Assembly (NCBI RefSeq): GCF_900100695.1
Contig: NZ_FNCF01000001.1
Span: 402,060-466,059, forward strand
Direction of reading: 5' to 3'
Source: Klenkia brasiliensis
GTDB lineage: Bacteria; Actinomycetota; Actinomycetes; Mycobacteriales; Geodermatophilaceae
Length of the DNA: 64,000 nucleotides
The position numbers and the translations under genes are program-made. This document shows positions 51,113 through 60,604 of this stretch, piece by piece (within the stretch, counting starts at the first letter, position 1; each line of letters starts with the position of its first letter). Below the pieces are notes generated by a model. The model was given only the letters and a program-made list of their open reading frames with translations, was not told where the DNA came from and did no database searches.

Positions 51113-52570
51113 ATGGTGGACCGCATGCCAGTGCTGACCGACCAGTCCACTCGGGCGCACGAGCTCGCCGCGCTGCTGGGGGCCCCGGCCGGCACGGGCC
51201 CCCGCTACGCCGCGCTGGCCGCCCGGGTGCAGGAGCTGCTGGGTACCGGGGCGCTGCCGGTGGGCACCCGGCTGCCCGCCGAGCGCGAGCTCGCCGAGGC
51301 GCTGGGGGTCAGCCGGGTGACCGTGGCCAGCGCCTACCGCACGCTGCGCGAGGAGGGCTACGCGCGCACCCGGCACGGGTCGGGCACCGTCACCGAGCTG
51401 CCGCACGGGCCCGGCGTCGAGTGGCCGCTGCCCCGCGACGGCGACGGCGTGGTCAACCTGGCGCACGCCGCTCCCCCGGCCTCGCCGCACCTGCTGCCTG
51501 CTTACACCCGCGCGCTGGAGCTGCTGCCCGGCGCGCTGGGCGACTCCGGCTACCACCCCGACGGGCTACCGGCGCTGCGCCGGGCGGTCGCCGACCGGTT
51601 CACCGCCCGCGGCCTGCCCACCGACCCCGACCAGGTCGTCGTCACCGCCGGGGTGATGGACGCCGTCGGCCTGGTCACCACCGCCCTGCTCTCCCCCGGC
51701 GACCGGGTGCTCATGGAGCACCCCACCTACCCGGGCGCCGTGCAGCTGGTCACCGAGCTGGGCGCGGTCCCCGTGCCCGTGCCGGTGGACCCGGCCGACC
51801 CCGACGCGCTGGTGCAGGCCGCGCACACCGCCGCGCGGCAGAGCGCCCCGCGGCTGGCCTACCTGATGCCCGACCACTCCAACCCCAGCGGCGCGACGCT
51901 GTCGGCCACCGGCCGGCGCCGGCTGGCGGCCACGCTCTGGCAGCAGGGCACGCTGACCCTGGTCGACGAGGTGACCACCGGTCTGCACCTGGACGAGGAC
52001 GCCCCCGACCCGCCGCCGTTCGCCGCCGGGGTGCCCGACGCCGCCACCATCACCGTGGGCGGGCTGTCGAAGTCGGTGTGGGGCGGCCTGCGGGTGGGCT
52101 GGCTGCGCACCGACGCCGCGCTCGCCGCCCGGCTGGCCGACACCTACGGCCAGCGGCAGCTGACCGTCGGCGTGCTGGACCAGCTCACCGCCACCTTCCT
52201 GGTCGCCGACCTGGACCGGGTGCTCGCCGACCGCCGCGCCGAGCTGCGGGCCGGCCGCGACGTGCTCGGCGCCGCCCTGGCCGAGCTGCTGCCCGACTGG
52301 TCGCCCTACCCCTCGACCGGCGGGCTGGCCACCTGGTGCCGGCTGCCCGAGGGGGTCAGCTCGGCGGCGCTGGCCCGGGCGGCCCTGGTCGAGGGCGTGC
52401 GGGTCGCCGAGGGCCGGGCGTTCGGCACCGGCGCGGCCTTCGACGACCACCTGCGGCTGCCCTTCACCCGGCCGGCGGCGGAGGTCCGGTCCGCGCTGGC
52501 CGTGCTGGGCCGGGTCGCCGACCGGCTGGCCGGTCGCGGCGGCTCGACGACGCCGGTGCGCGCCGTCTGA
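51113..52570 (+). CDS. MocR/PdxR-type GntR regulator with aminotransferase-like domain
   Basis: A 485-residue fusion. The N-terminal winged helix (residues 20-90) reads TRLPAERELAEALGVSRVTVASAYRTLREEGY, as in the GntR family, and the rest is a fold-type I aminotransferase domain with YHPDGLPALRRAVADRF, PTYPGAVQLV, YLMPDHSNPSGATLS, and the PLP Lys in VGGLSKSVWGGLRVGW. Such proteins bind PLP as an effector and control vitamin B6, GABA or similar genes. Two GGTC half-sites 10 bp apart upstream (around 51090-51104) may be its operator. The ATG at 51113 or the one at 51125 could be used. Confidence 0.9.
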   Translation: MVDRMPVLTDQSTRAHELAALLGAPAGTGPRYAALAARVQELLGTGALPVGTRLPAERELAEALGVSRVTVASAYRTLREEGYARTRHGSGTVTELPHGPGVEWPLPRDGDGVVNLAHAAPPASPHLLPAYTRALELLPGALGDSGYHPDGLPALRRAVADRFTARGLPTDPDQVVVTAGVMDAVGLVTTALLSPGDRVLMEHPTYPGAVQLVTELGAVPVPVPVDPADPDALVQAAHTAARQSAPRLAYLMPDHSNPSGATLSATGRRRLAATLWQQGTLTLVDEVTTGLHLDEDAPDPPPFAAGVPDAATITVGGLSKSVWGGLRVGWLRTDAALAARLADTYGQRQLTVGVLDQLTATFLVADLDRVLADRRAELRAGRDVLGAALAELLPDWSPYPSTGGLATWCRLPEGVSSAALARAALVEGVRVAEGRAFGTGAAFDDHLRLPFTRPAAEVRSALAVLGRVADRLAGRGGSTTPVRAV

Positions 52571-52643
52571 GCCCCCGACCGGGGGACCCCGGCGGCGCCG
52601 GGGGATGATGCCCCGGTCGTCGGTGCCGAGGGAGGAGCGCAGG

Positions 52644-53288
52644 GTGTTCTACTTCCTCGCCAGGTTCGTGCTTCGGCCGCTGTTCGTGCTGGCCTGCCGG
52701 CCGACCGTGGTGGGCGAGGAGCGGGTGCCCCGCACCGGGCCGGTGCTGCTGGCCAGCAACCACCTGTCCTTCATCGACTCCATCGCCATCCCGCTGATGG
52801 CCCCCCGCAAGGTCGGCTACCTGGCGAAGTCGGAGTACTTCACCGGCACCGGGCTGAAGGGCTGGCTGACCAAGGTGCTGTTCACCGCGCTGGGCGCCCG
52901 CCCGGTCGAGCGGCAGGCCCAGCGCGCCGCGCAGGCCGGCCTGGACACCGTGCTGCACGCGCTCAACGACGGCGAGGCCTTCGGCATCTACCCCGAGGGC
53001 ACCCGCTCGCGCGACGGCAAGCTCGCGCGCGGCAAGACCGGGGTCGCCTGGCTGGCGCTGACCGCCGACTGCCCCGTCGTCCCGGTCGCGGTGCACGGCA
53101 CCGACCGGGTGCAGCCGGTCGGCGCACCGTGGCCCCGCCCGGCCAAGGTGACCATCACCTTCGGCGAGCCGCTGACCTTCCCCGAGCACCGCGGCCAGGC
53201 CGGCAAGGGCAAGGCCCGCCGCGAGGTCACCGACGCGATCATGACGGCGATCCACGGGCTCAGCGGGCAGGAGAAGTCCGGCTGGTGA
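52644..53288 (+). CDS. plsC: 1-acyl-sn-glycerol-3-phosphate acyltransferase
   Basis: Membrane-bound acyltransferase that makes phosphatidic acid. The 214-residue protein has the catalytic motif NHLSFIDS (HxxxxD), YLAKSEYF, the substrate motif [18 protein letters not shown] and [12 protein letters not shown]. One hydrophobic segment lies at the N-terminus. GGAGGAG is 6 nt before the GTG that I chose; an upstream in-frame ATG lacks such a site. Overlaps the cobQ start by four bases (GTGA), although the functions differ. Confidence 0.92.
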   Translation: MFYFLARFVLRPLFVLACRPTVVGEERVPRTGPVLLASNHLSFIDSIAIPLMAPRKVGYLAKSEYFTGTGLKGWLTKVLFTALGARPVERQAQRAAQAGLDTVLHALNDGEAFGIYPEGTRSRDGKLARGKTGVAWLALTADCPVVPVAVHGTDRVQPVGAPWPRPAKVTITFGEPLTFPEHRGQAGKGKARREVTDAIMTAIHGLSGQEKSGW

Positions 53289-54781
53289 GCGCGCTGCTGG
53301 TCGCCGGCACCACGTCCGACGCCGGCAAGTCCGTCGTCACGGCCGGCATCTGCCGGTGGCTGGCCCGCGAGGGCGTCTCGGTGGCGCCGTTCAAGGCGCA
53401 GAACATGAGCAACAACTCCTGGGTGACCGCCGACGGCGCCGAGATCGGCCGGGCCCAGGTGTTCCAGGCCGCCGCCGCCCGCGCCGAGCCCGAGGCGGCG
53501 ATGAACCCGGTGCTGCTCAAGCCCGGCGGCGAGCGGTCCAGCCAGGTCGTCGTCCTCGGCCGAGCGGTCACCGACGTGACCGCGATGAGCTACCGCGGGC
53601 TCAAGGCGCAGCTGCTCGAGCAGGTGCTGGCCAGCCTGGCCGACCTGCGCAGCCGGTTCGACGTCGTGGTCTGCGAGGGCGCGGGCTCCCCGACCGAGAT
53701 CAACCTGCGCGACACCGACATCGCCAACATGGGCCTGGCCACCGCCGCGCAGCTGCCCGTCGTGGTCGTCGGGGACATCGACCGCGGCGGGGTGTTCCCC
53801 GCCCTCTACGGCACGGTGGCGCTCATGCCGCCGGCCGACCAGGCGCTGGTCGCCGGGTTCCTGGTCAACAAGTTCCGCGGCGACCCCCGGCTGCTGGCCC
53901 CGGGCCTGGACCAGCTGCGCGACCTGACCGGCCGGCCCACCCTCGGCGTCCTGCCCTGGGTACCGGGGCTCTGGCTGGACGTCGAGGACTCCCTGGACCT
54001 GGACGGCGACCGCGGCCAGGCCGCGCCCCCGGTCGGCGAGGACGTGCTGCGGGTGTCGGTCGTGCGCCTCCCCCGGCTGTCGAACTTCACCGACCTGGAC
54101 GCCCTGGCCGCCGAACCCGGCGTCCTGGTCCGGTACGCGACCAGCCCCGCCGAGCTGGCCGACGCCGACCTCGTCGTGCTGCCCGGCACCCGCGCGACCG
54201 TCGCGGACCTGGCCTGGCTGCGGGAGCGGGGCCTGGACGCAGCGATCGCCCGCCGGGCCGCCGAGGGCCGGCCGGTGCTGGGCATCTGCGGCGGCCACCA
54301 GATGCTGGCCCGCACCATCACCGACGACGTGGAGTCCCGGGCCGGCGCGGTCGCGGGCCTGGGCCTGCTGCCCACCGACGTCGTCTTCGGCGCCCAGAAG
54401 GTGCTGGCCCGGCCCACCGGGTCCTGGCGCGGCCACCCGGTGCACGGCTACGAGATCCACCACGGCGTGGTCACCCCCGACGGCGGCGAGCCGTTCCTGG
54501 ACGGCGTGCGGGTGGGCGCCGTCAGCGGGACGACCTGGCACGGCGCGCTGGAGAACGACGGGTTCCGCCGGGCCTTCCTCGCCGACGTCGCGGCCACCAC
54601 CGGGCGACGGTTCACCGTCGCCCCGGACACCGACTTCGCCGCGGTGCGGGAGCGCCGGCTGGACGCCCTGGGCGACCTGGTCGCCGAGCACGCCGACACC
54701 GCCGCGCTGTGGCGGCTGCTGGAGCAGGGCACGCCGCCCGGGTTGCCGCTGCTGCCCCCTGGTGCAGGCTGGACGGCGTGA
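53285..54781 (+). CDS. cobQ: Cobyric acid synthase
   Basis: Glutamine-dependent amidation of the b, d, e and g side chains of adenosylcobyrinic acid a,c-diamide. The 498-residue protein has an N-terminal dethiobiotin synthetase-like domain ([46 protein letters not shown]) and a C-terminal class I glutaminase domain with the nucleophile Cys in [11 protein letters not shown] and His in [13 protein letters not shown] start overlaps plsC; stop overlaps the DUF1810 gene. Confidence 0.97.
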   Translation: MSALLVAGTTSDAGKSVVTAGICRWLAREGVSVAPFKAQNMSNNSWVTADGAEIGRAQVFQAAAARAEPEAAMNPVLLKPGGERSSQVVVLGRAVTDVTAMSYRGLKAQLLEQVLASLADLRSRFDVVVCEGAGSPTEINLRDTDIANMGLATAAQLPVVVVGDIDRGGVFPALYGTVALMPPADQALVAGFLVNKFRGDPRLLAPGLDQLRDLTGRPTLGVLPWVPGLWLDVEDSLDLDGDRGQAAPPVGEDVLRVSVVRLPRLSNFTDLDALAAEPGVLVRYATSPAELADADLVVLPGTRATVADLAWLRERGLDAAIARRAAEGRPVLGICGGHQMLARTITDDVESRAGAVAGLGLLPTDVVFGAQKVLARPTGSWRGHPVHGYEIHHGVVTPDGGEPFLDGVRVGAVSGTTWHGALENDGFRRAFLADVAATTGRRFTVAPDTDFAAVRERRLDALGDLVAEHADTAALWRLLEQGTPPGLPLLPPGAGWTA

Positions 54782-55185
54782 CGCTGCAGCGATTCGTGGA
54801 TGCCCAGGACGAGGTGTGGGACGACGTCCTCGCCGAGCTGCGCGCCGGGCACAAGCGCACGCACTGGATGTGGTTCGTCTTCCCCCAGCTGCGCGGGCTG
54901 GGGCGGTCGGCGACCGCGCAGCACTACGGGATCGCCGACCTGGCCGAGGCCCGGGCCTACCTCGACCACCCGGTGCTCGGTGCACGGCTGCGGCAGGCCT
55001 GCGACGTGCTGCTCGAGCACGGGGACCGGACGGCGCACGAGGTGCTCGGCTCCCCGGATGACCTGAAGCTGCGCTCGTCGATGACGCTGTTCGCCACCGC
55101 GGACCCGGTGGAGCCGCGGTTCCCCGCCGTCCTCACCCAGTGGTACGACGGGCCGGACGACGCGACCGTGCGCCTCCTCGGCTAG
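54778..55185 (+). CDS. DUF1810 family protein
   Basis: A 135-residue soluble helical protein of the DUF1810 family: [33 protein letters not shown] and [23 protein letters not shown] (each shown in part) and [17 protein letters not shown] are family-typical. NADAR-like fold relatives act on N-glycosides, but no activity is proven for this group. GTG start overlaps the cobQ stop; it shares the CTAG stop bases with the convergent DUF1801 gene. Confidence 0.85.
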   Translation: MTLQRFVDAQDEVWDDVLAELRAGHKRTHWMWFVFPQLRGLGRSATAQHYGIADLAEARAYLDHPVLGARLRQACDVLLEHGDRTAHEVLGSPDDLKLRSSMTLFATADPVEPRFPAVLTQWYDGPDDATVRLLG

Positions 55186-55580
55186 GCCTTCTTCGTCTTC
55201 TTCGCGGCCCGCTCGGCCACCGCGGCCCGGTTGCGCTCGATCGCCGCGCGCACCAGGTCCTGGAAGGCCGAGGCGTTGATGGTGTCGCCCTCGAACAACT
55301 CGTAGGAGCGGCGCTGGTTGCCACCGAGCTCGCCGTTGAACAGCCCGGTCGGGTCGGGCAGCGAGGCGCCGTGCAGGAAGCCGAGCTTGACCTTGGCCTT
55401 GAAGACGTCGCCCACCACGAGGATGCCGTCGAGCTCCCACACCGGGGAGCCCATCCACTTCCAGGTCTCCTCGATCGCCGGGTCGACCGCCAGGATCAGC
55501 CGGCGGGCCTCGGCCAGGGTCTGCCCGCGCCAGTCGGCGTGCTTCGCGACCAGGGCGTCGATCTCGGCTGCGGGTTCCAC
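55182..55580 (-). CDS. DUF1801 family protein
   Basis: A 132-residue cytoplasmic protein. DPAIEETWKWMGSPVWELDGILVVGDVFKAKVKLGF (partly quoted) and SLPDPTGLFNGELGGNQRRSYELF follow the DUF1801/YdhG-like pattern, and the C-terminus ends in AAKKTKKA. Its function is unknown. GTG start with GGAGGT 3-4 nt upstream, which is close but strong. Convergent with DUF1810. Confidence 0.85.
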   Translation of the reverse strand: MEPAAEIDALVAKHADWRGQTLAEARRLILAVDPAIEETWKWMGSPVWELDGILVVGDVFKAKVKLGFLHGASLPDPTGLFNGELGGNQRRSYELFEGDTINASAFQDLVRAAIERNRAAVAERAAKKTKKA

Positions 55581-55641
55581 GGGACCTCCGGTGTGCGGGA
55601 CGGGGTCGGACGATAACCCGGTCCCCTGTGCGCCACGGGCG

Positions 55642-55713
55642 GGGTGGCCCGACGTCCCCGACGGTGGCCGACCGTCGTACCGGCCGGCCACCGTCGGGGA
55701 TGTGCGGCGACCC
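55642..55713. repeat. 72-bp imperfect palindrome, element E2
   Basis: Arms 55642-55670 and 55685-55713 match at 25 of 29 positions, the inner 16 perfectly. It has exactly the length of the element after cobS and shares its arm sequence. It ends 3 nt from the stop of the lamin-tail protein gene. Confidence 0.7.
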
Positions 55714-55716
55714 GGG

Positions 55717-58239
55717 TCAGCCGTGCCGGCGGCGCCCCGCCACCAGCGCGACCCCGCCGGCGACCAGCAGCCCGGCGGCCAGCGCCGTCCAGCTGCCGAC
55801 CTCGGCGCCGGTCTGCGCCAGCGCGGTCCGGGTCGGGTGCGTCCCCGTGCCCGACCCGCCCCCGGCGCCCGGACCGGCGACCGGCTGCGTGCCCGGCTGG
55901 GTGCCCGGCTGGGTGCCCGGCTGGGTGCCCGGGCCCGTCCCCGGCCCACCGGTGCCCGGGCCCGGCTCGGTGCCGGGGCCCGGGTCGGTGCCGTCCTCGG
56001 CGCAGGGGAAGGTTCCGGTGCGCAGGGAGAAGCCGTCGGTGTCGTTGTCGTCGGCGTAGTAGGTCGCCCGGTACCCGTCGACGCAGGTCGCCTCGGTGTC
56101 GATGGCGAACCCCTCGTTGGCGAGCGTCGGGTCGGCGCCGGCGGGCGGCGCGAAGGTCTCCACCGCGGTGAACGACCCCGACCCGTCGAGGGCGAACAGC
56201 GCCGTCTGACCACCGCAGACCTCGTCGCAGACCACCCAGAGCGCACCCAGGTCGGCGTCGAACTGCACGTCGGCGACCACCGGCTCGTCGTCCGGGCCGA
56301 ACGGGGTGAACAGGTCCACCGGGATCGTCGCGACCCGGGCGAACCCGCCGTCGTCGGCCAGCGCGTAGGCGTGGACGCTGGAGGTGCCCTCGACGCCGAC
56401 GAGGAACAACCCGTCGCCGTGGCCCGGGTAGCCCGCCGGGTCGTAGGCGCGGCCGGTCCGCTGGTCGACGAACCCGCCGTCGACCAGGTACGCGTCGGGC
56501 ACCCACGTGATGCCCTCGAGACCGGAGTTGGCCCCCAGGCCCGGGAAGTCCGGCGCCAGGTCCCACTCCGTCGTCGCGACCAGGGTGCCGCCGGTGCCGG
56601 TGGGCAGGTAGCGCAGCACCGACGGGCGGCTGACGTCGTCGGCGCGGTCGTCGCGCTCGCTGGAGACGTACACCCCGCCGGCGGAGTCGTCGCCGGCCAC
56701 GGTCACGCCCTCGGCGTCCACCACACCGCCGGGGCCACCCGGGTAGTCCAGCGTCCACTCCCCCGCGACCGTGCGGCCGCCGGCCCCGTCGTCGACGAGC
56801 CGGTACAGCAGGCCGTCACCGTTCTGCACCGCCCACAGCGTGCCGGGCGCCGCGGTGCCCGAGGGCTCGATGTCCAACCCGCTCAGGTCGCCGGTGACGG
56901 TGGCCTCGTCGTCGATCGCCGTCTCGTCCGGGCCCCCCGGCCACGGGGCCGGGACCGGGTAGCCGGCGCACGCGTTCCAGGAGCCCTTGGTCGGCTCGAG
57001 GGTGGTGACCAGGTCCCCGACGCCGTTCGGGCAGCGCCCGTAGGTCGTGCTCGCCTGCTGGGTCCAGGCGTAGCTGTCGTAGACCACGCCCCCGGGCGAG
57101 CTGAGGGTGACCGTGTCGGCCCCACCGAGGCCGAAGCCGAACTGCGCCTGGTCCAGCACCAGGTACCCGCGGCCGGGCACCTCGCTGCCCGCGGGCAGGG
57201 TCCAGCTGCCGCCGTCGGCGTCGGTCAGCACCGCGCCGGCCAGGTCGACCGGGGTGGTGCCGACGTTGAACAGCTCCACCCAGTCACCCGGGGTGCCGCC
57301 CTGGGACTCCACCTCGTTGATCTGCACCCGGGGCAGGCAGTTGTTCGCCGTCCCCTTGGTGGCGCGGGTGGTGTCGGTGAACTCGCCGGTCCCGTCCGGG
57401 CAGCGGCCCCAGGTGACGGTGGCGTGCTCCTCCCAGGCGTACTCGGCGACCAGCGTGCCGGCGGTGTCGGACAGCCGGACGGCGTCGGCGCCGCCCAGGC
57501 CGAAGGTGAACCCGGGCTGACCGCCCTGGGCCTGGTCGACGACGTAGAAGCCCCCGGCGGGGACGACCGCACCGGCCGGCAGCGTGAAGGCCGGGTTGGT
57601 CGGGTCGGAGTCGCGGAAGGTCCAGCCGCCGATCGCGACATCGGCGGTGCCGGTGTTGGTCAGCTCGGCCCAGTCGGTGTCGTCGCCGTTGCTCTCCACC
57701 TCGTTGACCACGACGGCGGACGCGACCGGCTGCGGATCGGGCTCCGGGTCGGGGGTGGAGCAGTCGTTGGCCGAGCCCTTCGTCGGGTTCGCCGTGGTGG
57801 TGAACGCGCCGGTGCCGTCCGGGCAGCGGCCGTAGCTGGTCGTGGCGTGCGAGGTCCACGCGTACTCGTCGACGACCGCGCCGTCCGCGCGCAGGAGCCG
57901 GACGGCGTCCGAGCCGCCCAGGCCGAAGGCGAAGCCGGTCCCCTCCTCCAGCACGAGGTGGCCCCCGGCCGGGATCGAGGTCCCGGCCGGCAGCTCGTAC
58001 CGGTGGGTCGGGTCGCTGTCGGTGAGCACGAGGCCGCCCACGTCGACGGCGGTGGTGCCGGCGTTCGCGAGCTCCACCCAGTCGCCGGGGTCACCGCCCT
58101 GCGACTCCACCTCGTTGATCGTGACGGTGGACAGGTCGGCGTCGGCGGCCGAGGCGGACGGGGCCAGCAGCAGCGGGCCGGTGGCGGCGCCGGCCACGGC
58201 GAGCAGGAGGGCGCCGAGGCGGGCGGTGGACGAGCGCAT
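55717..58239 (-). CDS. Secreted, sortase-anchored lamin-tail (LTD) protein with esterase/propeller-like domain
   Basis: An 840-residue surface protein. Signal peptide ARLGALLLAVAGAATGPLLLA ending in SASA; then three lamin-tail domains (about residues 37-155, 170-290, 298-415), each with NEVES, GDWVEL or DWAEL, a VLTD/TFRD strand and a YAW plus YGRCPDGTG end. A large domain (about 430-740) with GVVDAEGVTVAG, SNSGLEGITW and TLANEGFAIDTEA resembles phytase-like/SdiA-type propellers. A PGTQ repeat stretch precedes a sorting signal: LAQTG, a membrane helix and RRRH, the LAxTG class read by class E sortases. Function on the surface is unknown; the LTD domain may bind nucleic acid or membrane. Confidence 0.85.
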   Translation of the reverse strand: MRSSTARLGALLLAVAGAATGPLLLAPSASAADADLSTVTINEVESQGGDPGDWVELANAGTTAVDVGGLVLTDSDPTHRYELPAGTSIPAGGHLVLEEGTGFAFGLGGSDAVRLLRADGAVVDEYAWTSHATTSYGRCPDGTGAFTTTANPTKGSANDCSTPDPEPDPQPVASAVVVNEVESNGDDTDWAELTNTGTADVAIGGWTFRDSDPTNPAFTLPAGAVVPAGGFYVVDQAQGGQPGFTFGLGGADAVRLSDTAGTLVAEYAWEEHATVTWGRCPDGTGEFTDTTRATKGTANNCLPRVQINEVESQGGTPGDWVELFNVGTTPVDLAGAVLTDADGGSWTLPAGSEVPGRGYLVLDQAQFGFGLGGADTVTLSSPGGVVYDSYAWTQQASTTYGRCPNGVGDLVTTLEPTKGSWNACAGYPVPAPWPGGPDETAIDDEATVTGDLSGLDIEPSGTAAPGTLWAVQNGDGLLYRLVDDGAGGRTVAGEWTLDYPGGPGGVVDAEGVTVAGDDSAGGVYVSSERDDRADDVSRPSVLRYLPTGTGGTLVATTEWDLAPDFPGLGANSGLEGITWVPDAYLVDGGFVDQRTGRAYDPAGYPGHGDGLFLVGVEGTSSVHAYALADDGGFARVATIPVDLFTPFGPDDEPVVADVQFDADLGALWVVCDEVCGGQTALFALDGSGSFTAVETFAPPAGADPTLANEGFAIDTEATCVDGYRATYYADDNDTDGFSLRTGTFPCAEDGTDPGPGTEPGPGTGGPGTGPGTQPGTQPGTQPGTQPVAGPGAGGGSGTGTHPTRTALAQTGAEVGSWTALAAGLLVAGGVALVAGRRRHG
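55882..55929 (-). repeat. Coding 12-bp tandem repeat (4 copies)
   Basis: Four in-frame copies of a 12-bp unit encode PGTQ repeats in the cell-wall-spanning stalk of the lamin-tail protein. One copy differs by a single base. Expected to vary in number between strains. Confidence 0.85.
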
Positions 58240-58388
58240 GGGGTTCGGGGATCCGTTCGCCGGGGTCAGGACCCGGCGAGTCGAGCCCGGCCCGGCGACC
58301 CGGAGGTGAACGGCGGACGACCGGCGGGCGGCGCGGGCCGACACGCCGCGCCTATGCCTCAGCTGTGCGACGTCCTGGTCACGCTGCG

Positions 58389-58772
58389 TCAGGAGACGGC
58401 GGCGCGCACCTCGTCCGGCCACGGCACGGGCACCCCGTCCCGGGTGGCCACGTAGGTCGACCGGACGACGCAGCACAGCCGGTCGCCGACCCGGACCTCG
58501 AAGGCCAGCGTCAGGCTGGTCCGGCCGAGCTTCTCCAGGCCGCAGGCGACGTCCACGGTGTCGCCCCACACGGCCGACGACGACCACTCCAGGCTCGCCG
58601 CCTTGACCAACGGCTGCACCCCGCAGACGCCGTCGGGGTCCCAGCGCAGGCCGACCGAGGGCCACCAGGCGTTGGACGCCTCGTCGGCCCACACCAGGTA
58701 GTTGGCGTTGAACACCACGCGCTGGTCATCGCACTCGCTGTACCGGACCGGCGCGCTCCAGGTGACCGACAC
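58389..58772 (-). CDS. Acyl-CoA thioesterase (4HBT hotdog fold)
   Basis: A 127-residue hotdog-fold protein. VRYSECDDQRVVFNANYLVWADEA, quoted in part, is the 4-hydroxybenzoyl-CoA thioesterase pattern with Asp as the catalytic residue and Asn in place of His downstream. The core WSSSAVWGDTVDV and LTLAFEVRVGDRLCCVVRSTYVA complete the strands. Substrate unknown. GTG start; divergent from the PPOX gene with 29 nt between. Confidence 0.88.
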   Translation of the reverse strand: MSVTWSAPVRYSECDDQRVVFNANYLVWADEASNAWWPSVGLRWDPDGVCGVQPLVKAASLEWSSSAVWGDTVDVACGLEKLGRTSLTLAFEVRVGDRLCCVVRSTYVATRDGVPVPWPDEVRAAVS

Positions 58773-58801
58773 GGGCGCGATCGTAGGGGAGGCTGGTGAC
58801 C

Positions 58802-59392
58802 ATGGACGGCGCCCTGGACCACTACCGCGGACCCAACGCCCGGGCGGTCGACAAGGTCATCGACCACGTCGACCACCACTGCGCGGCCTTCATCGGGCTC
58901 TCGCCGTTCGCGACCCTGGCCACCGCCGACGCGGCCGGCTCCCCCGACGTCTCGCCCCGCGGCGGCGTCCCCGGCTTCGTGCGGGTGCTCGACCCGCGCA
59001 CGCTCGTGCTGCCCGACCGGGAGGGCAACTACCGATTGGACAGCCTGCACAACCTGCAGGCCAACCCGCAGGTCGCGCTGATGTTCTTCGTCCCCGGCAT
59101 CGACGAGACGCTGCGGGTCTACGGCCGCGCCCGGTCGGTGCCGACCGGGGAGGTCGACCTGGACCTCGTGGAGTTCGGCAAGCCGCCGCTGTCGGTGCTG
59201 CTCGTCGACGTCGAGCGGGCCTACTTCCACTGCGCCAAGGCGGTCATGCGCTCCCGGCTGTGGGACCCCGACGCCCGGGTCGAGCGGTCGGTCTTCCCGC
59301 CGATGGGCCAGGTCTGGCGCGAGCACACCGCCGCCGACTCCCCCGCCCAGCCCGACCACGAGATGCGCACCGAGCTGGCGGGCGAGCTCTAG
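58802..59392 (+). CDS. FMN-dependent PPOX-type flavoprotein (MSMEG_1061-like)
   Basis: A 196-residue split-barrel protein of the pyridoxamine 5'-phosphate oxidase-like group. LATADAAGSPDVSPRGGVPGFVRV, LVLPDREGNYRLDSLHNLQANPQVALMFFVPGIDETLRVYGRA (by parts: PDREGNYRLDSL and VPGIDETLRVYG) follow the actinobacterial family that binds FMN or F420. GGGGAGG lies 9 nt before the ATG. Overlaps the convergent methyltransferase gene by four bases. Confidence 0.87.
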   Translation: MDGALDHYRGPNARAVDKVIDHVDHHCAAFIGLSPFATLATADAAGSPDVSPRGGVPGFVRVLDPRTLVLPDREGNYRLDSLHNLQANPQVALMFFVPGIDETLRVYGRARSVPTGEVDLDLVEFGKPPLSVLLVDVERAYFHCAKAVMRSRLWDPDARVERSVFPPMGQVWREHTAADSPAQPDHEMRTELAGEL

Positions 59393-59898
59393 GCGGTGCG
59401 GCGCTCGTAGACCCCGACGACCTCGCCGCGGAAGAAGTCCGTGATGCCCGGGAAGGCGGCCAGCACCTTGTCGTGGTCCCAGTCGTCGACCACGTGGATC
59501 TCGTGGTGGTTGTGCTCGAGCTCGCCCTGCGGGTAGTGCACGATCGGGATCGACATGTACACCGCGCGCCCGGCGGCCCGGCCGGCCCTCTCCCAGAGGT
59601 CCTGCGCCTCCTCCACCGTCATGTGCTCGGCCACGTCCCCGAGGACGACGACGTCGGCGGCGGGCAGCTCGGTCGTCCGCGCGTCGCCGAGCACGACCTC
59701 GTCGTAGAGGTCGCGCAGCCCGTAGGTCTCCACGTAGGGCTCGAACACCTCCAGCGCGGTCATCCGCGCCGGACGGTCGCCGGCCAGCAGCTTGGCGTAG
59801 GTGCCGGCGCCGGCCCCGACGTCCAGCAGCGACCCCGGCGCGAGGTCGACGATCTTCTTGCGGGTCCAGTCCTTGCCCTCGGGCGAGCTGATCGGCAC
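59389..59898 (-). CDS. Class I SAM-dependent methyltransferase
   Basis: A 169-residue methyltransferase-like protein with motif I SLLDVGAGAGTYAKLLAG, an acidic strand end ALEVFEPYV, and DVVVLGDVAEHMTVEEAQDLW as the motif II region. SIPIVHYPQGELEHNHHEIH is His-rich and typical of a group that acts on sugars or small metabolites. No partner is adjacent. GTG start at the first residue before the conserved part. Confidence 0.82.
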   Translation of the reverse strand: MPISSPEGKDWTRKKIVDLAPGSLLDVGAGAGTYAKLLAGDRPARMTALEVFEPYVETYGLRDLYDEVVLGDARTTELPAADVVVLGDVAEHMTVEEAQDLWERAGRAAGRAVYMSIPIVHYPQGELEHNHHEIHVVDDWDHDKVLAAFPGITDFFRGEVVGVYERRTA

Positions 59899-59964
59899 CG
59901 CCGGAATCTACTGGCGGGCCGCCACCGCCGCAGAACCGTCGTACCCCGGTCCTAGCGTGCCGCC

Positions 59965-60390
59965 ATGGCGCACACCTTCCAGGTCACCTTCGACTGCACC
60001 GACCCGCACCCGCTCGCCGACTGGTGGGCCGACGCGCTGGGCTGGCGGCGCGAGCCCAGCGACGAGGCGTTCATCCGCCGGATGGTCGCCGAGGGCCACG
60101 CCCTGGAGTCCGACACCACCACCCACCGGGGCGAGCTGGTCTGGGCCGAGGGCGCGGCGATCGTGCACCCCGACGGCACCATGCCGCGGATGCTCTTCCA
60201 GCGGGTGCCCGAGGCCAAGACGGTGAAGAACCGGGTGCACCTCGACGTCCGGGTGGGCCGGGACGCCGTGGAGTCCGAGGTGGCCCGCCTGGTCGCCGCG
60301 GGCGCCACGGAGCTGCACCGGGCCAGCCAGGGGCCGCACGGGTGGGTGACGCTCGCCGACCCGGAGGGCAACGAGCTCTGCATCAGCTGA
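59965..60390 (+). CDS. VOC family protein (glyoxalase/bleomycin-resistance-like)
   Basis: A 141-residue vicinal oxygen chelate fold protein with two beta-alpha-beta-beta-beta units: FQVTFDCTDPHPLADWWADALGW and RVHLDVRVGRDAVESEVARLVAAGAT, ending HGWVTLADPEGNELCI. The paired metal His/Glu positions are partly present (HLDV, GNELC). The substrate is unknown. It overlaps the convergent small gene by 8 nt. Confidence 0.88.
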   Translation: MAHTFQVTFDCTDPHPLADWWADALGWRREPSDEAFIRRMVAEGHALESDTTTHRGELVWAEGAAIVHPDGTMPRMLFQRVPEAKTVKNRVHLDVRVGRDAVESEVARLVAAGATELHRASQGPHGWVTLADPEGNELCIS

Positions 60391-60604
60391 CCGGGTCGTC
60401 CCGGTCGAACTCCCGCGCCATCCGGCGCACCGCGACGGCCTGCTCGTTGCGGGCGCGGGTGCGCTGCCGCTTGCGCACGTGCTCGGGCGCGCGGTCCCGG
60501 GCGTCCTCGACCAGCTGGTAGGAGGCCAGCGCACTGGCGCGGACCCTCGAGGTCCCGAACAGGCCGTTGGTGGTGGCCGGCCGGACGGGCTCCGCGCTGG
60601 TCAT
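60383..60604 (-). CDS. Hypothetical basic protein, 73 aa
   Basis: A small soluble protein, rich in Arg and Ala, with one long predicted helix (VRASALASYQLVEDARDRAPEHVRKRQRTRARNEQ given by parts). I do not recognise a family. GGGGAGG lies 6 nt before the ATG, a very good start. It is divergent from the PemK/MazF gene across a 172-bp gap that includes a short AT-rich stretch (AGGTCCATTCAATGACC), which may hold its promoter. Confidence 0.55.
   Translation of the reverse strand: MTSAEPVRPATTNGLFGTSRVRASALASYQLVEDARDRAPEHVRKRQRTRARNEQAVAVRRMAREFDRDDPVS

Noticed and set aside
55882-55929. Possible CRISPR array
   Set aside because: Four 12-bp units without spacers, in frame inside a stalk-coding region; a coding minisatellite.
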